A stretch of 6,327 nt of DNA from Comamonadaceae bacterium (lineage in GTDB: Bacteria; Pseudomonadota; Gammaproteobacteria; Burkholderiales; Burkholderiaceae_C). A program made the translations under genes and the position numbers. Numbering within the stretch: position 1 is the stretch's first letter; each line of letters opens with the position of its first letter. The stretch is taken from assembly GCA_021286965.1 (NCBI GenBank), contig JAJTBK010000060.1:1-6327 (forward strand). The letters are read 5' to 3'. Shown piece after piece: positions 1-6,327 of the stretch. A model generated the notes under the pieces. The model worked only from the letters and a program-made list of their open reading frames with translations. It did not search any database and was not told the origin of the DNA.

Positions 1-1827
1 TGCGACAAGCTGCGTTTTGAAGCCCTGAACCACAGCGCCCTGTACGAAGACGCGCCCAACCTGGAGCTGCGCATCACCTTCGACAAGGCGGCCAAAACCC
101 TCACCATTACCGACAACGGCATCGGCATGAGCGCGCAGGAGGCCATCGACCACCTGGGCACCATCGCCAAGAGCGGCACCAAGGACTTCATGGGCAAGCT
201 CACCGGCGACCAGAAGGCAGACGCCCAGCTCATTGGCCAGTTCGGCGTGGGTTTTTACTCGGGCTTCATCGTTGCCGACAAGATCACCGTCGAGTCGCGT
301 CGCGCCGGTTTGAAGGCCGAAGAAGGCGTGCGCTGGGTCAGCGGCGGTGCGGGCGATTTTGAGGTCGATGCCATCACCCGCGCCGCACGCGGCACCAGCG
401 TCATCCTGCACCTGCGCGATGACGCCGAAGAATTCCTCAACGCCTGGAAGCTCAAGCAGCTGATTGCCAAATACTCCGACCACATCAGCCTGCCCATCCT
501 CATGGAAAAAGAGGAATGGAAAGAGGCCGAGAAGGAAGGCGAGCCCGGCGCCATGGTGAAAACCGGCGAGTGGGAAACGGTGAACAAGGCCAGCGCCCTG
601 TGGACGCGGCCCAAGAAAGACATCACCGCCGAGCAGTACCAGGAGTTCTACAAATCCATCAGCCACGACCATGAAGCGCCGCTGACCTGGGCGCACAACC
701 GCGTCGAGGGCAATACCGAGTACACACAGCTGTTGTACATCCCGGCCAAGGCGCCGTTCGACCTGTACCAGCGTGACAAGCACGCGGGCGTCAAGCTCTA
801 CGTCAAGCGCGTCTTCATCATGGACGAGGCCGAGGCGCTGCTGCCGGGCTACCTGCGCTTTGTGAAGGGCGTGATCGACTCGGCCGACCTGCCGCTGAAC
901 GTCTCGCGCGAGCTGCTGCAGGAAAGCCGCGACGTGCGCCTGATCCGCGACGGCTCGGTCAAGCGCGTGCTCTCCATGCTCGAAGACCTGGCCAAACACG
1001 ACCAGCACCCGGCGGGCGAGGGCGCGGACGGCGTGACCGATGTGGTCAGCGACGAAGACAAGGCCAAGGAAGGCAAGTACAGCCAGTTCTACGCCCAGTT
1101 CGGCGCCGTGCTCAAAGAGGGCCTGGGCGAAGATTTTGGCAACCGCGAGCGCATTGCCAAGCTGCTGCGCTTTGCCAGCACCACCAGCGACACGGCCAGC
1201 GTCGGCCTGGCCGACTACAAGGCACGCATGAAGGAAGGCCAACAGGCCATTTACTACATCACCGCCGACAGCCTGCAAGCGGCCAAGAGCAGCCCGCAGC
1301 TCGAACTCTTCAAGAAGAAGGGCATCGAGGTGCTGCTCATGACCGACCGCGTGGACGAGTGGGCGCTGGGCTATCTGCACGACTTCGACGGCACGCCGCT
1401 GCAGTCTGTGGCCAAGGGCGCGGTCGATCTGGGCGAGCTGCAGGACGAGGCCGAGAAAAAGGCGGCAGAAGAAGCCGCCGAGCAATTCAAGCCCCTGCTG
1501 GCCAAGCTCAAGGAGGCCCTCAAGGACAAGGCCGAGGACGTGCGCGTGACCACCCGCCTGGTCGATTCGCCCGCCTGCCTGGTGGTCAAGGACGGCGACA
1601 TGAGCAGCCAGCTCGCCCGCCTCTTGAAGCAGGCCGGGCAGCAGGCGCCGGACGCCAAGCCGGTGCTCGAAGTCAACCCCGCGCACCCGCTGGTGCAAAA
1701 GCTCGACGGCTCGGTGCACTTTCACGACCTGGCGCACATCCTGTTCGACCAGGCGCTGCTGGCCGAAGGCGGGCAGCTCGACGACCCGGCGGCGTACGTC
1801 AAGCGCGTGAACGCACTGCTGGTGTAA
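1..1827 (+). CDS. htpG: Molecular chaperone HtpG (bacterial Hsp90), 5'-truncated by the window edge
   Basis: HtpG is a cytosolic ATP-dependent dimeric chaperone that remodels client proteins, usually together with the DnaK system. The frame is open from base 1 and encodes 608 residues to the TAA. By alignment with remembered E. coli HtpG (624 aa), about 42 N-terminal residues are missing, including the ATPase glutamate and asparagine of the ELISNASDA helix. The visible part starts at CDKLRFEAL. In window residues: the ATP-binding DNGIGM motif is at 38-43, GTIAKSGTK follows, and the glycine-rich lid GQFGVGFYS is at 79-87. The GHKL ATPase domain runs to about 173, the middle domain to about 470 (NVSRE at 300-304), and the C-terminal dimerisation domain to 608, ending in LLV as in bacterial forms. 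Relative to E. coli there is an acidic insertion at about 336-359. The ATG at base 127 lies inside DNGIGM and is not the true start. The gene converges on the lactate operon, with no evident functional link. Identification is very secure. Confidence 0.98.
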   Translation, partial: CDKLRFEALNHSALYEDAPNLELRITFDKAAKTLTITDNGIGMSAQEAIDHLGTIAKSGTKDFMGKLTGDQKADAQLIGQFGVGFYSGFIVADKITVESRRAGLKAEEGVRWVSGGAGDFEVDAITRAARGTSVILHLRDDAEEFLNAWKLKQLIAKYSDHISLPILMEKEEWKEAEKEGEPGAMVKTGEWETVNKASALWTRPKKDITAEQYQEFYKSISHDHEAPLTWAHNRVEGNTEYTQLLYIPAKAPFDLYQRDKHAGVKLYVKRVFIMDEAEALLPGYLRFVKGVIDSADLPLNVSRELLQESRDVRLIRDGSVKRVLSMLEDLAKHDQHPAGEGADGVTDVVSDEDKAKEGKYSQFYAQFGAVLKEGLGEDFGNRERIAKLLRFASTTSDTASVGLADYKARMKEGQQAIYYITADSLQAAKSSPQLELFKKKGIEVLLMTDRVDEWALGYLHDFDGTPLQSVAKGAVDLGELQDEAEKKAAEEAAEQFKPLLAKLKEALKDKAEDVRVTTRLVDSPACLVVKDGDMSSQLARLLKQAGQQAPDAKPVLEVNPAHPLVQKLDGSVHFHDLAHILFDQALLAEGGQLDDPAAYVKRVNALLV

Positions 1828-1834
1828 ACCGCGT

Positions 1835-1882
1835 TATCTAAAAAGATAGCTGCAAGCGCTTGCTGGGCGGGCGCTTGCAGCT
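1835..1882 (-). terminator. Same hairpin read as terminator of the lactate operon
   Basis: Read on the minus strand, the same 12-bp stem begins 15 bases past the dld stop and is followed by ATC and then five T (complement of 1840-1844). The T-run is shorter and offset by three bases, so termination in this direction may be weaker than for htpG. A second small inverted repeat, TATCT-AAAA-AGATA at 1835-1848, shares one base with the large stem and places the T-run in its own loop. A shared bidirectional terminator fits the convergent gene arrangement. Confidence 0.65.
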
Positions 1883-1888
1883 TTTTTT
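1848..1888 (+). terminator. Rho-independent terminator of htpG
   Basis: A perfect 12-bp inverted repeat (AGCTGCAAGCGC at 1848-1859 and GCGCTTGCAGCT at 1871-1882) encloses an 11-base loop and is followed directly by a T-run at 1883-1888. It begins 21 bases after the htpG stop. The GC-rich stem and uninterrupted T tract are the classic intrinsic-terminator layout for plus-strand transcripts. Confidence 0.9.
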
Positions 1889-1896
1889 ATGCCCCA

Positions 1897-3633
1897 TCAG
1901 GAGGCGTCCGAATACGCCTTCGGCCAGCCGCCGGGCCGGTCGCAGCATTCCTCCCAGCCGCGCTGGCGCGCCGTGTGGCCTATGCCGGGGTTGAAGGTGT
2001 TGGTCGGATCGAGTGCGCGGTAAAAGCCCGCCAGCGCCGGCTTGGCGACGTACAGGTGGCCGACGTTGTGCTCCGCCGGGTACTCGGCGCGGCGCGCGTC
2101 CAGCAGCGCCCACATGCGGTGCTCCATGGCCAGCGGGTCCACACCCTTCTTCACGATGTAGTCCTGGTGGAACACATGGCAGAAGAAGTGGCCGTAGTAC
2201 AGCTTGTGCACGGTGTCGCGCTCCAGGTCGGCGGGCAGCTGCTCGACCCAGTCGCGGTCGTTGCGGCGCAGCGCCACGTCCAGCGCCACGATGTCCTCGA
2301 CCTCGGCGCGGTGCACCGCGCGGTAGCGGATGGCCGCGCCGGCAATGGCGAAGCGGTGCAGGAAGGCTTTGCGCCCTTCCTCGGCGTCGCACTCGAACCA
2401 GCCGCCGGTGCTGCTGGCGCCAAAGTGCTGCGTCAGGAAGCTGCGCGTGGCCTCGGCCTGGTCGTTGGAGATGCGCAGCAGCAGATGGTGCTCGTAGCGC
2501 TGGCGCCACTCGCCCATGCGCGCCGGCAGGTGGCTGGGCAGCAGGCGGGTGAGGGTCTGCAGCAGGTGGTCGGTCACGCCGCGCAGGCCCAGGCGCTCGC
2601 AGAAACCGTCCACGCGGCTCTTGAGGGCAAAGGCCGCCGGCACGCGCGCCGTGCCAAAGCGGTCGATCAGCAGAAAGGTGTCCTTGCCGTACTTCTCGCC
2701 AATGTCGTAGGCCGTGCGGTGGATGTACTCGCCTGCAATCGGCAGGCGCGGCAGGGCGGTGAGCAGGTGGCGGCGCACGGCCGTGAGGTCGCCCGGCGCG
2801 TTGCTGCCGATGTAGAACACCGTGCTCGGCTCCTTGGGGAAGGTGTCCAGCCGCACGGCGAAAAGGCACAGCTTGCCGGCCGAGCCCGAGGCCTCGAACA
2901 GGCGCGAGGGGTCGGCGTTGAAGCGCGCGGGCGTGTCTGCGTCCACGGCGCGCACGTCGTCGGCGTAGCGCGGGTCGGAGGCGGCGCGCTGTGGGTCGTG
3001 GGTGATGTCGGCCTCGGTGTAGCGGCCATCCTGCAGCCGGGTGAGGATTTCTTCGGGCGTGCGGCCCAGCGCAATGCCCAGGTGGTTCACCAGCTCCAGC
3101 TGGCCGTCAGCGCGCACGCGCGCGTACAGCGCCAGCTCGGTGTAGGCCGGGCCCCGGCGCACCAGCGCGCCGCCGGAGTTGTTGCAGATGCCGCCCAGCA
3201 CCGAGGCGCCAATGCAGGACGAACCAATGACCGAATGCGGCTCGCGCCCCAGCGGCGCCAGCGCCTGCTCCAGGCGGTCGAGCGTGGCGCCGGGCAGGCA
3301 GACCACTTGCGCACCGCCCTGGAGCACCTGCACGCCGGGGATGCGCAGGGTGTTGATGAGCACGATCTCACGGTCGTAGTCCGCGCCGTCGGGCGTGGAG
3401 CCGCCGGTCAGCCCGGTGTTGGCCGCCTGCAGGATGACGATGCGCCCGGCCGCCACGGCGGCCTGCAGCACCTGCCACTGCTCCAGCAGCGTGCCCGGGC
3501 GCACCACGGCCAGCACCGGGCCCTCGCCCGTGCGCTGGCCCCGGCGAAAGCGCCGCGTGGCCTGGTCGCTGGTCAGCACGTGGGCCGCGCCGACGATGCC
3601 GCGCAGCTGCGCCAGCAGGGCGGTGGCGCTCAT
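1897..3633 (-). CDS. dld: Quinone-dependent D-lactate dehydrogenase (FAD), respiratory Dld type
   Basis: Oxidises D-lactate to pyruvate and passes electrons through FAD to the membrane quinone pool; the family is a peripheral protein on the inner face of the cytoplasmic membrane. The product is 578 aa (E. coli Dld is 571) and is collinear with it throughout. The N-terminal FAD-binding PCMH/VAO-type domain contains [13 protein letters not shown] (69-81), [16 protein letters not shown] (129-144) and GGICNNSGG (147-155). The C-terminal part matches the membrane-associated and cap region, with [11 protein letters not shown] (314-324), PSHLPARM (366-373), EHHLLLR (381-387), [15 protein letters not shown] (423-437), [21 protein letters not shown] (477-497), [10 protein letters not shown] (519-528) and [11 protein letters not shown] (542-552). 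This differs from the FeS-linked D-lactate dehydrogenases of the GlcD type. There is no signal peptide. The C-terminus runs about 13 residues past E. coli Dld and contains a Cys-Cys pair. The start ATG overlaps the lldD stop (ATGA); GAGG lies only one base before ATG, too close for a normal ribosome site, so translational coupling is likely. Confidence 0.97.
   Translation of the reverse strand: MSATALLAQLRGIVGAAHVLTSDQATRRFRRGQRTGEGPVLAVVRPGTLLEQWQVLQAAVAAGRIVILQAANTGLTGGSTPDGADYDREIVLINTLRIPGVQVLQGGAQVVCLPGATLDRLEQALAPLGREPHSVIGSSCIGASVLGGICNNSGGALVRRGPAYTELALYARVRADGQLELVNHLGIALGRTPEEILTRLQDGRYTEADITHDPQRAASDPRYADDVRAVDADTPARFNADPSRLFEASGSAGKLCLFAVRLDTFPKEPSTVFYIGSNAPGDLTAVRRHLLTALPRLPIAGEYIHRTAYDIGEKYGKDTFLLIDRFGTARVPAAFALKSRVDGFCERLGLRGVTDHLLQTLTRLLPSHLPARMGEWRQRYEHHLLLRISNDQAEATRSFLTQHFGASSTGGWFECDAEEGRKAFLHRFAIAGAAIRYRAVHRAEVEDIVALDVALRRNDRDWVEQLPADLERDTVHKLYYGHFFCHVFHQDYIVKKGVDPLAMEHRMWALLDARRAEYPAEHNVGHLYVAKPALAGFYRALDPTNTFNPGIGHTARQRGWEECCDRPGGWPKAYSDAS
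3630..3633 (-). promoter_or_regulatory. ATGA stop/start overlap, lldD to dld
   Basis: The minus-strand bases ATGA contain the dld ATG (3633-3631) and the lldD TGA (3632-3630). With no well-spaced Shine-Dalgarno sequence upstream, ribosomes finishing lldD probably re-initiate on dld, which would tie the levels of the L- and D-lactate enzymes together. Confidence 0.8.
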
Positions 3634-4769
3634 GCCTCGCGCACCAGCAGCTCGGCCGTGATGTCGGCCACGCGGGCCGCGCTGGTGAGCGTCATGGCGA
3701 CGCGCATTTCCTTTTCCAGCAGCTCCAGCAGCTGCTTGACGCCGGCCTCGCCCGCCGTGGCCAGGGCGTAGATGTAGGCGCGGCCGATCATGGCGCAGTC
3801 GGCGCCCAGGGCGATGGCGCGCACCACGTCCAGGCCGTTGCGTATGCCCGAGTCGGCCAGGATCTTGATCTGGCCCTTCACGGCGTCGGCAATGGCCGGC
3901 AGCGCGCGCGCCGAGGACAGCACGCCGTCGAGCTGGCGCCCGCCGTGGTTGGAGACGATGATGCCGTCGGCGCCGAAGCGCACGGCGTCCTTCGCGTCTT
4001 CAGGGTCGAGGATGCCCTTGATGACCATCGGCCCCTTCCAGAAGGCGCGGATCCACTCCAGGTCCTTCCACGAGATCGACGGGTCGAAGTTGGCGCCCAG
4101 GTAGCCCATGTAGTCCGCCAGCCCCGTGGGGCTGCCCCGGTAGGCCGAGATGTTGCCCAGGTCATGCGGGCGCCCGAGCAGGCCCACGTCCCAGGCCCAG
4201 CGCGGGTGCGTCACCGCCTGCCAGTAGCGGCGCAGGGCCGCGTTCGGGCCGCTCATGCCCGAGTGCGCATCGCGGTAGCGCGCGCCGGGCACGGGCATGT
4301 CCACGGTGAACACCAGCGTCGAGCAGCCGGCGGCCTGCGCGCGCTCGAGTGCGTTCTGCATGAAGCCCCGGTCCTTGAGCACGTAGAGCTGGAACCACAT
4401 GGGGCGCTGCAGCTGGGGCGCCACTTCTTCGATCGGGCAGACCGAGACGCTGGACATGGTGAACGGCACGCCGTGCGCATCGGCCGCGCGCGCTGCCTGC
4501 ACCTCGCCCCGGCGGCGGTACATGCCGGTCAGGCCGACGGGCGCCAGGGCCACGGGAATCGAGAGCTTTTCGCCGAACAGCTCGATGCCGGTGTCGAGCT
4601 GGCTCATGTCCTTGAGCACGCGCTGGCGCAGCGCCACGGCGGCGAGGTCCTCGACGTTGCGGCGCAGCGTCTGCTCGGCGTAGGCGCCGCCGTCGATGTA
4701 GTGGAACAAAAAGGGCGGCAGGAATTTTTGCGCCGCTGTGCGGTAGTCGGCGCTGGAGGCAATGATCAT
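3630..4769 (-). CDS. lldD: L-lactate dehydrogenase (quinone), FMN-dependent, LldD
   Basis: Oxidises L-lactate to pyruvate with FMN as cofactor, donating electrons to the respiratory chain at the cytoplasmic membrane; no NAD is involved. The product is 379 aa, a single FMN-dependent alpha-hydroxy-acid dehydrogenase TIM barrel. Family residues are in place: FHY near the N-terminus (Tyr24), [18 protein letters not shown] (72-89), QLY with Tyr129, [13 protein letters not shown] (155-167), Lys251 in MVIKGI, the catalytic His275 within the FMN signature [10 protein letters not shown] (273-282), [11 protein letters not shown] (305-315) and GRAYIYALA (329-337). The protein is nearly collinear with E. 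coli LldD (396 aa) but ends about 17 residues earlier, at LLVREA, just where dld begins. The [14 protein letters not shown] segment favours the LldD membrane enzyme over glycolate or lactate oxidases. The start ATG overlaps the lldR stop; a weak GGAAAG site lies six bases upstream, inside lldR. Confidence 0.97.
   Translation of the reverse strand: MIIASSADYRTAAQKFLPPFLFHYIDGGAYAEQTLRRNVEDLAAVALRQRVLKDMSQLDTGIELFGEKLSIPVALAPVGLTGMYRRRGEVQAARAADAHGVPFTMSSVSVCPIEEVAPQLQRPMWFQLYVLKDRGFMQNALERAQAAGCSTLVFTVDMPVPGARYRDAHSGMSGPNAALRRYWQAVTHPRWAWDVGLLGRPHDLGNISAYRGSPTGLADYMGYLGANFDPSISWKDLEWIRAFWKGPMVIKGILDPEDAKDAVRFGADGIIVSNHGGRQLDGVLSSARALPAIADAVKGQIKILADSGIRNGLDVVRAIALGADCAMIGRAYIYALATAGEAGVKQLLELLEKEMRVAMTLTSAARVADITAELLVREA
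4766..4769 (-). promoter_or_regulatory. ATGA stop/start overlap, lldR to lldD
   Basis: Minus-strand ATGA joins the lldD ATG (4769-4767) to the lldR TGA (4768-4766). A partial Shine-Dalgarno, GGAAAG at 4781-4776, is six bases before the ATG. lldD translation is therefore probably coupled to that of its own regulator, with some independent initiation possible. Confidence 0.75.
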
Positions 4770-5566
4770 GGGAGGCTTTCCAAGGGGGGGACGGCGGCAG
4801 GCCGCAGCGGCGCCGCCAGGTCCAGGGGCAGGCGCATGGAGCGTTCGCGCCGCGCGCGGTCTTCGTCCAGGCGCTGGATGGTGGTGCGCACGTGCTCCAG
4901 GTGCTCGCCGATGCAGGCGCGCGCGCGCGGCGCGTCGCCGTCCAGGATGGCCTGCATCAGCGCCTGGTGCTGCACCGTGAGCGCCTGCAGCGTGATGGGC
5001 GCGCTCAGGCGGAACATGTCGTGGCGGTTGCGCTCGACGGTGGACAGCACCACGGTGAACAGGCTGTGCATCACCTGCACCAGCACCAGGTTGTGCGAGG
5101 CTTCGGCAATCGCCAGGTGAAACTGCGCGTCGGCGCGCGCGGCCAGCTCGGCGTGGCCGCTGTGCTGGTGCTGCAGCATGACCTCGAAGCAGCGCTGGAT
5201 GTGCGCCTTGTCCTGCGCCGTGGCGCGCTGCGCCGCCAGCCAGGCGGCGCTGCTCTCGAGTGCGTGGCGCGTCTCCAGCACGTCGTAGCGGTAATGCGGG
5301 TCGGCGTCCATCAGGCCGGCCAGCGGCTGCATGGCCTGCTGCAGCCAGTCGGCCGTCGGGCGCTGCTGCAGGTAGGTGCCGTCGCCGCGCCGGGCCGAGA
5401 GCACACCCTGGCTGGTCAGCTTCTGGATGGCCTCGCGCACCGAGGTGCGCGACACCCCCAGCTCCTCGGCCAACTGGCGCTCGGCGGGCAGCTTCTGCCC
5501 GGGCTGCAGTCCGCGTTCTTGCACCAGGGCAAGGAGTTTTTCGACGACGTGATCGGCCAGGCGCAT
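4766..5566 (-). CDS. lldR: GntR-family (FCD/FadR subfamily) lactate-responsive regulator LldR
   Basis: Transcription factor expected to bind operators before lldP and respond to lactate. From the ATG at 5566 the product is 266 aa. A winged helix-turn-helix lies at about 1-68, with [21 protein letters not shown] at 25-45 and the wing [11 protein letters not shown] at 57-67. An FCD ligand-binding domain covers about 92-235 and carries the usual metal-site pattern, Asp146 and His150 ([14 protein letters not shown]), His200 ([10 protein letters not shown]) and His222 (GEHLEHV). The whole aligns with E. coli LldR (258 aa), including [18 protein letters not shown] against DPDYSFDILEARYAIEAS. A GTG 13 codons upstream (5605-5603) would give 279 aa and overlap lldP by 22 bases. 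I prefer the ATG because the homology begins at RLADHVV and the GTG has no visible ribosome site, though that of the ATG is also weak (GGA, 9 bases upstream). The gene sits in E. coli lldPRD order between permease and dehydrogenase. Confidence 0.94.
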   Translation of the reverse strand: MRLADHVVEKLLALVQERGLQPGQKLPAERQLAEELGVSRTSVREAIQKLTSQGVLSARRGDGTYLQQRPTADWLQQAMQPLAGLMDADPHYRYDVLETRHALESSAAWLAAQRATAQDKAHIQRCFEVMLQHQHSGHAELAARADAQFHLAIAEASHNLVLVQVMHSLFTVVLSTVERNRHDMFRLSAPITLQALTVQHQALMQAILDGDAPRARACIGEHLEHVRTTIQRLDEDRARRERSMRLPLDLAAPLRPAAVPPLESLP

Positions 5567-5583
5567 GGTCAGGTTCCAGGGTT

Positions 5584-6327
5584 TCAGTGACCCGGAATCA
5601 TCCACGTAAACACGTAGGCCTGCAGCGTCGTCAGCAGGCCAATGAGGGCCGCGAACATCAGGCTGTGCCGGACGGTGAAGCGAAACAGATCCGACTCCTT
5701 GCCCGCCAGGCCCACGGCCGCGCAGGCAATGGCGATGGATTGGGGCGAAATCATCTTGCCCGTCACGCCGCCGGTGGTGTTGGCCGCCACGGTCAGCACC
5801 TGCGGCAGGCCCAGCTGCTGCGCGGTGGTGGCCTGCAGCGCGGCGAACAGCGCGTTGGCCGAGGTGTCCGAGCCCGTCAGGAACACGCCGATCCAGCCCA
5901 GGAAGGGCGAGAAGAACGTGAACGCCTGGCCGGTGTGCGCCAGCGCCAGGGCCAGCGTGGCCGACAGGCCCGAGTAGTTGGCGACGAAGGCGAACGCCAG
6001 CACCATGCCGATGGAGTAGATCGGAATGAGCAGTTCCTTGAACGTCTCGCCCAGCGTGGCTGCCGCCTTGGCGGGCGACAGGCGCGTGCAGGCGATGGTG
6101 ATGAGGGCCGCGATCAGGATCGCCGTGCCCGTGGCCAGCAGCCAGTTGAAGCTGTAGACGGCGCCATAGGCGCTGGCCTTGGCCACCACGGGGGGCATTT
6201 TCTCGACCAGGTTGTGCAGCGCCGGCACCTCGATGTTGATGACGCTGGCTGCCAGCGGGCCACCGGCGGCGAACAATGCCTTGAAGGGCTTGAGGCTCCA
6301 GAGCGTGACCATGGCGGTGAGGATGAT
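5584..6327 (-). CDS. lldP: L-lactate permease LldP, C-terminal part (5' end outside the window)
   Basis: Inner-membrane lactate:proton symporter of the LctP family; the E. coli relatives LldP and GlcA accept L-lactate, D-lactate and glycolate. The frame is open to the right edge, giving the last 247 residues of a protein of about 550 aa; the methionine at 6312 is internal ([10 protein letters not shown]), so it is not the start. Conserved stretches, in window residues counted from the edge: [16 protein letters not shown] (8-23), [18 protein letters not shown] (97-114), [17 protein letters not shown] (117-133), [20 protein letters not shown] (136-155) and [17 protein letters not shown] (190-206). 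Several hydrophobic membrane segments are evident, at about 65-80, 100-116, 138-151, 195-208 and 222-243. These match the C-terminal half of E. coli LldP almost residue for residue. It is the upstream gene of those visible and is followed by lldR after 17 bases (ATG start). The operon promoter would lie beyond the window. Confidence 0.97.
   Translation of the reverse strand: MILTAMVTLWSLKPFKALFAAGGPLAASVINIEVPALHNLVEKMPPVVAKASAYGAVYSFNWLLATGTAILIAALITIACTRLSPAKAAATLGETFKELLIPIYSIGMVLAFAFVANYSGLSATLALALAHTGQAFTFFSPFLGWIGVFLTGSDTSANALFAALQATTAQQLGLPQVLTVAANTTGGVTGKMISPQSIAIACAAVGLAGKESDLFRFTVRHSLMFAALIGLLTTLQAYVFTWMIPGH

Noticed and set aside
127..129. ATG as start of a short HtpG-like protein
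   Set aside because: It lies inside the conserved DNGIGM ATP-binding motif and the frame is open and homologous back to base 1, so the gene is cut by the window edge rather than shortened.
1359..1841. 160-aa plus-strand frame over the 3' end of htpG
   Set aside because: It is a shifted-frame shadow rich in Gly, Arg and Ala; htpG matches the Hsp90 family throughout.
1838..2869. 343-aa minus-strand frame overlapping the 3' half of dld and the terminator
   Set aside because: It is a shifted frame of dld, Arg/Pro/Ala-rich, and runs through the terminator hairpin; dld is unambiguous here.
1975..3771. 598-aa plus-strand open frame antisense to dld
   Set aside because: Its codons are in exact register with dld codons, so it stays open simply because dld lacks TTA, CTA and TCA codons over that span, as expected at high GC. 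The product is a low-complexity Arg/Ala/Gly/Val/His-rich string with no recognisable domain.
3945..5120. 391-aa plus-strand open frame antisense to lldD and lldR
   Set aside because: It is in exact register with lldD codons, has the same compositional artefact, and crosses two well-identified genes; it shows no family resemblance.
4892..5590. 232-aa plus-strand open frame antisense to lldR
   Set aside because: It is in exact register with lldR codons and composed of His/Leu/Gln/Arg/Gly-rich shadow sequence.
6310..6312. ATG as start of a short lactate permease
   Set aside because: The frame stays open and homologous to LldP up to the right edge (IILTA before this Met), so it is internal to a full-length permease.

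Overview
The window looks like chromosomal DNA from a high-GC betaproteobacterium, most likely a member of the Comamonadaceae (the Acidovorax, Diaphorobacter, Comamonas or Delftia kind). This rests on strong GC bias at third codon positions, HtpG and lactate proteins that align closely with the E. coli proteins as I recall them, and an intergenic hairpin resembling a palindrome I remember as common between genes in that family. The family assignment is an inference; no database was searched. There are no tRNA or rRNA genes, no CRISPR array, no insertion sequence and no sign of recent transfer.

Layout: positions 1-1827 (+) hold htpG, the bacterial Hsp90, missing only about its first 42 codons. 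Positions 1828-1896 form a short intergenic space between convergent genes, and a strong 12-bp hairpin with a T-run on both sides fills most of it and probably stops transcription in both directions. Everything from 1897 to the right edge is on the minus strand and reads, in transcription order, lldP (lactate permease, 5' part outside the window), lldR (GntR/FCD regulator), lldD (FMN L-lactate dehydrogenase) and dld (FAD quinone-dependent D-lactate dehydrogenase). The lldR/lldD and lldD/dld junctions are both 4-base ATGA overlaps, and lldP/lldR is nearly as tight, so this is one operon.

The four genes form a coherent module. LldP brings lactate in, LldD oxidises the L enantiomer and Dld the D enantiomer to pyruvate, with electrons passed to the respiratory chain rather than NAD, and LldR controls expression in response to lactate. 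The first three genes keep the order of the E. coli lldPRD operon; the difference is that dld, which stands alone elsewhere in E. coli, is attached as the last gene. The promoter and LldR operators should lie upstream of lldP, beyond the right edge. I found no undescribed system: this is a well-conserved housekeeping and catabolic region, and the findings below are modest.
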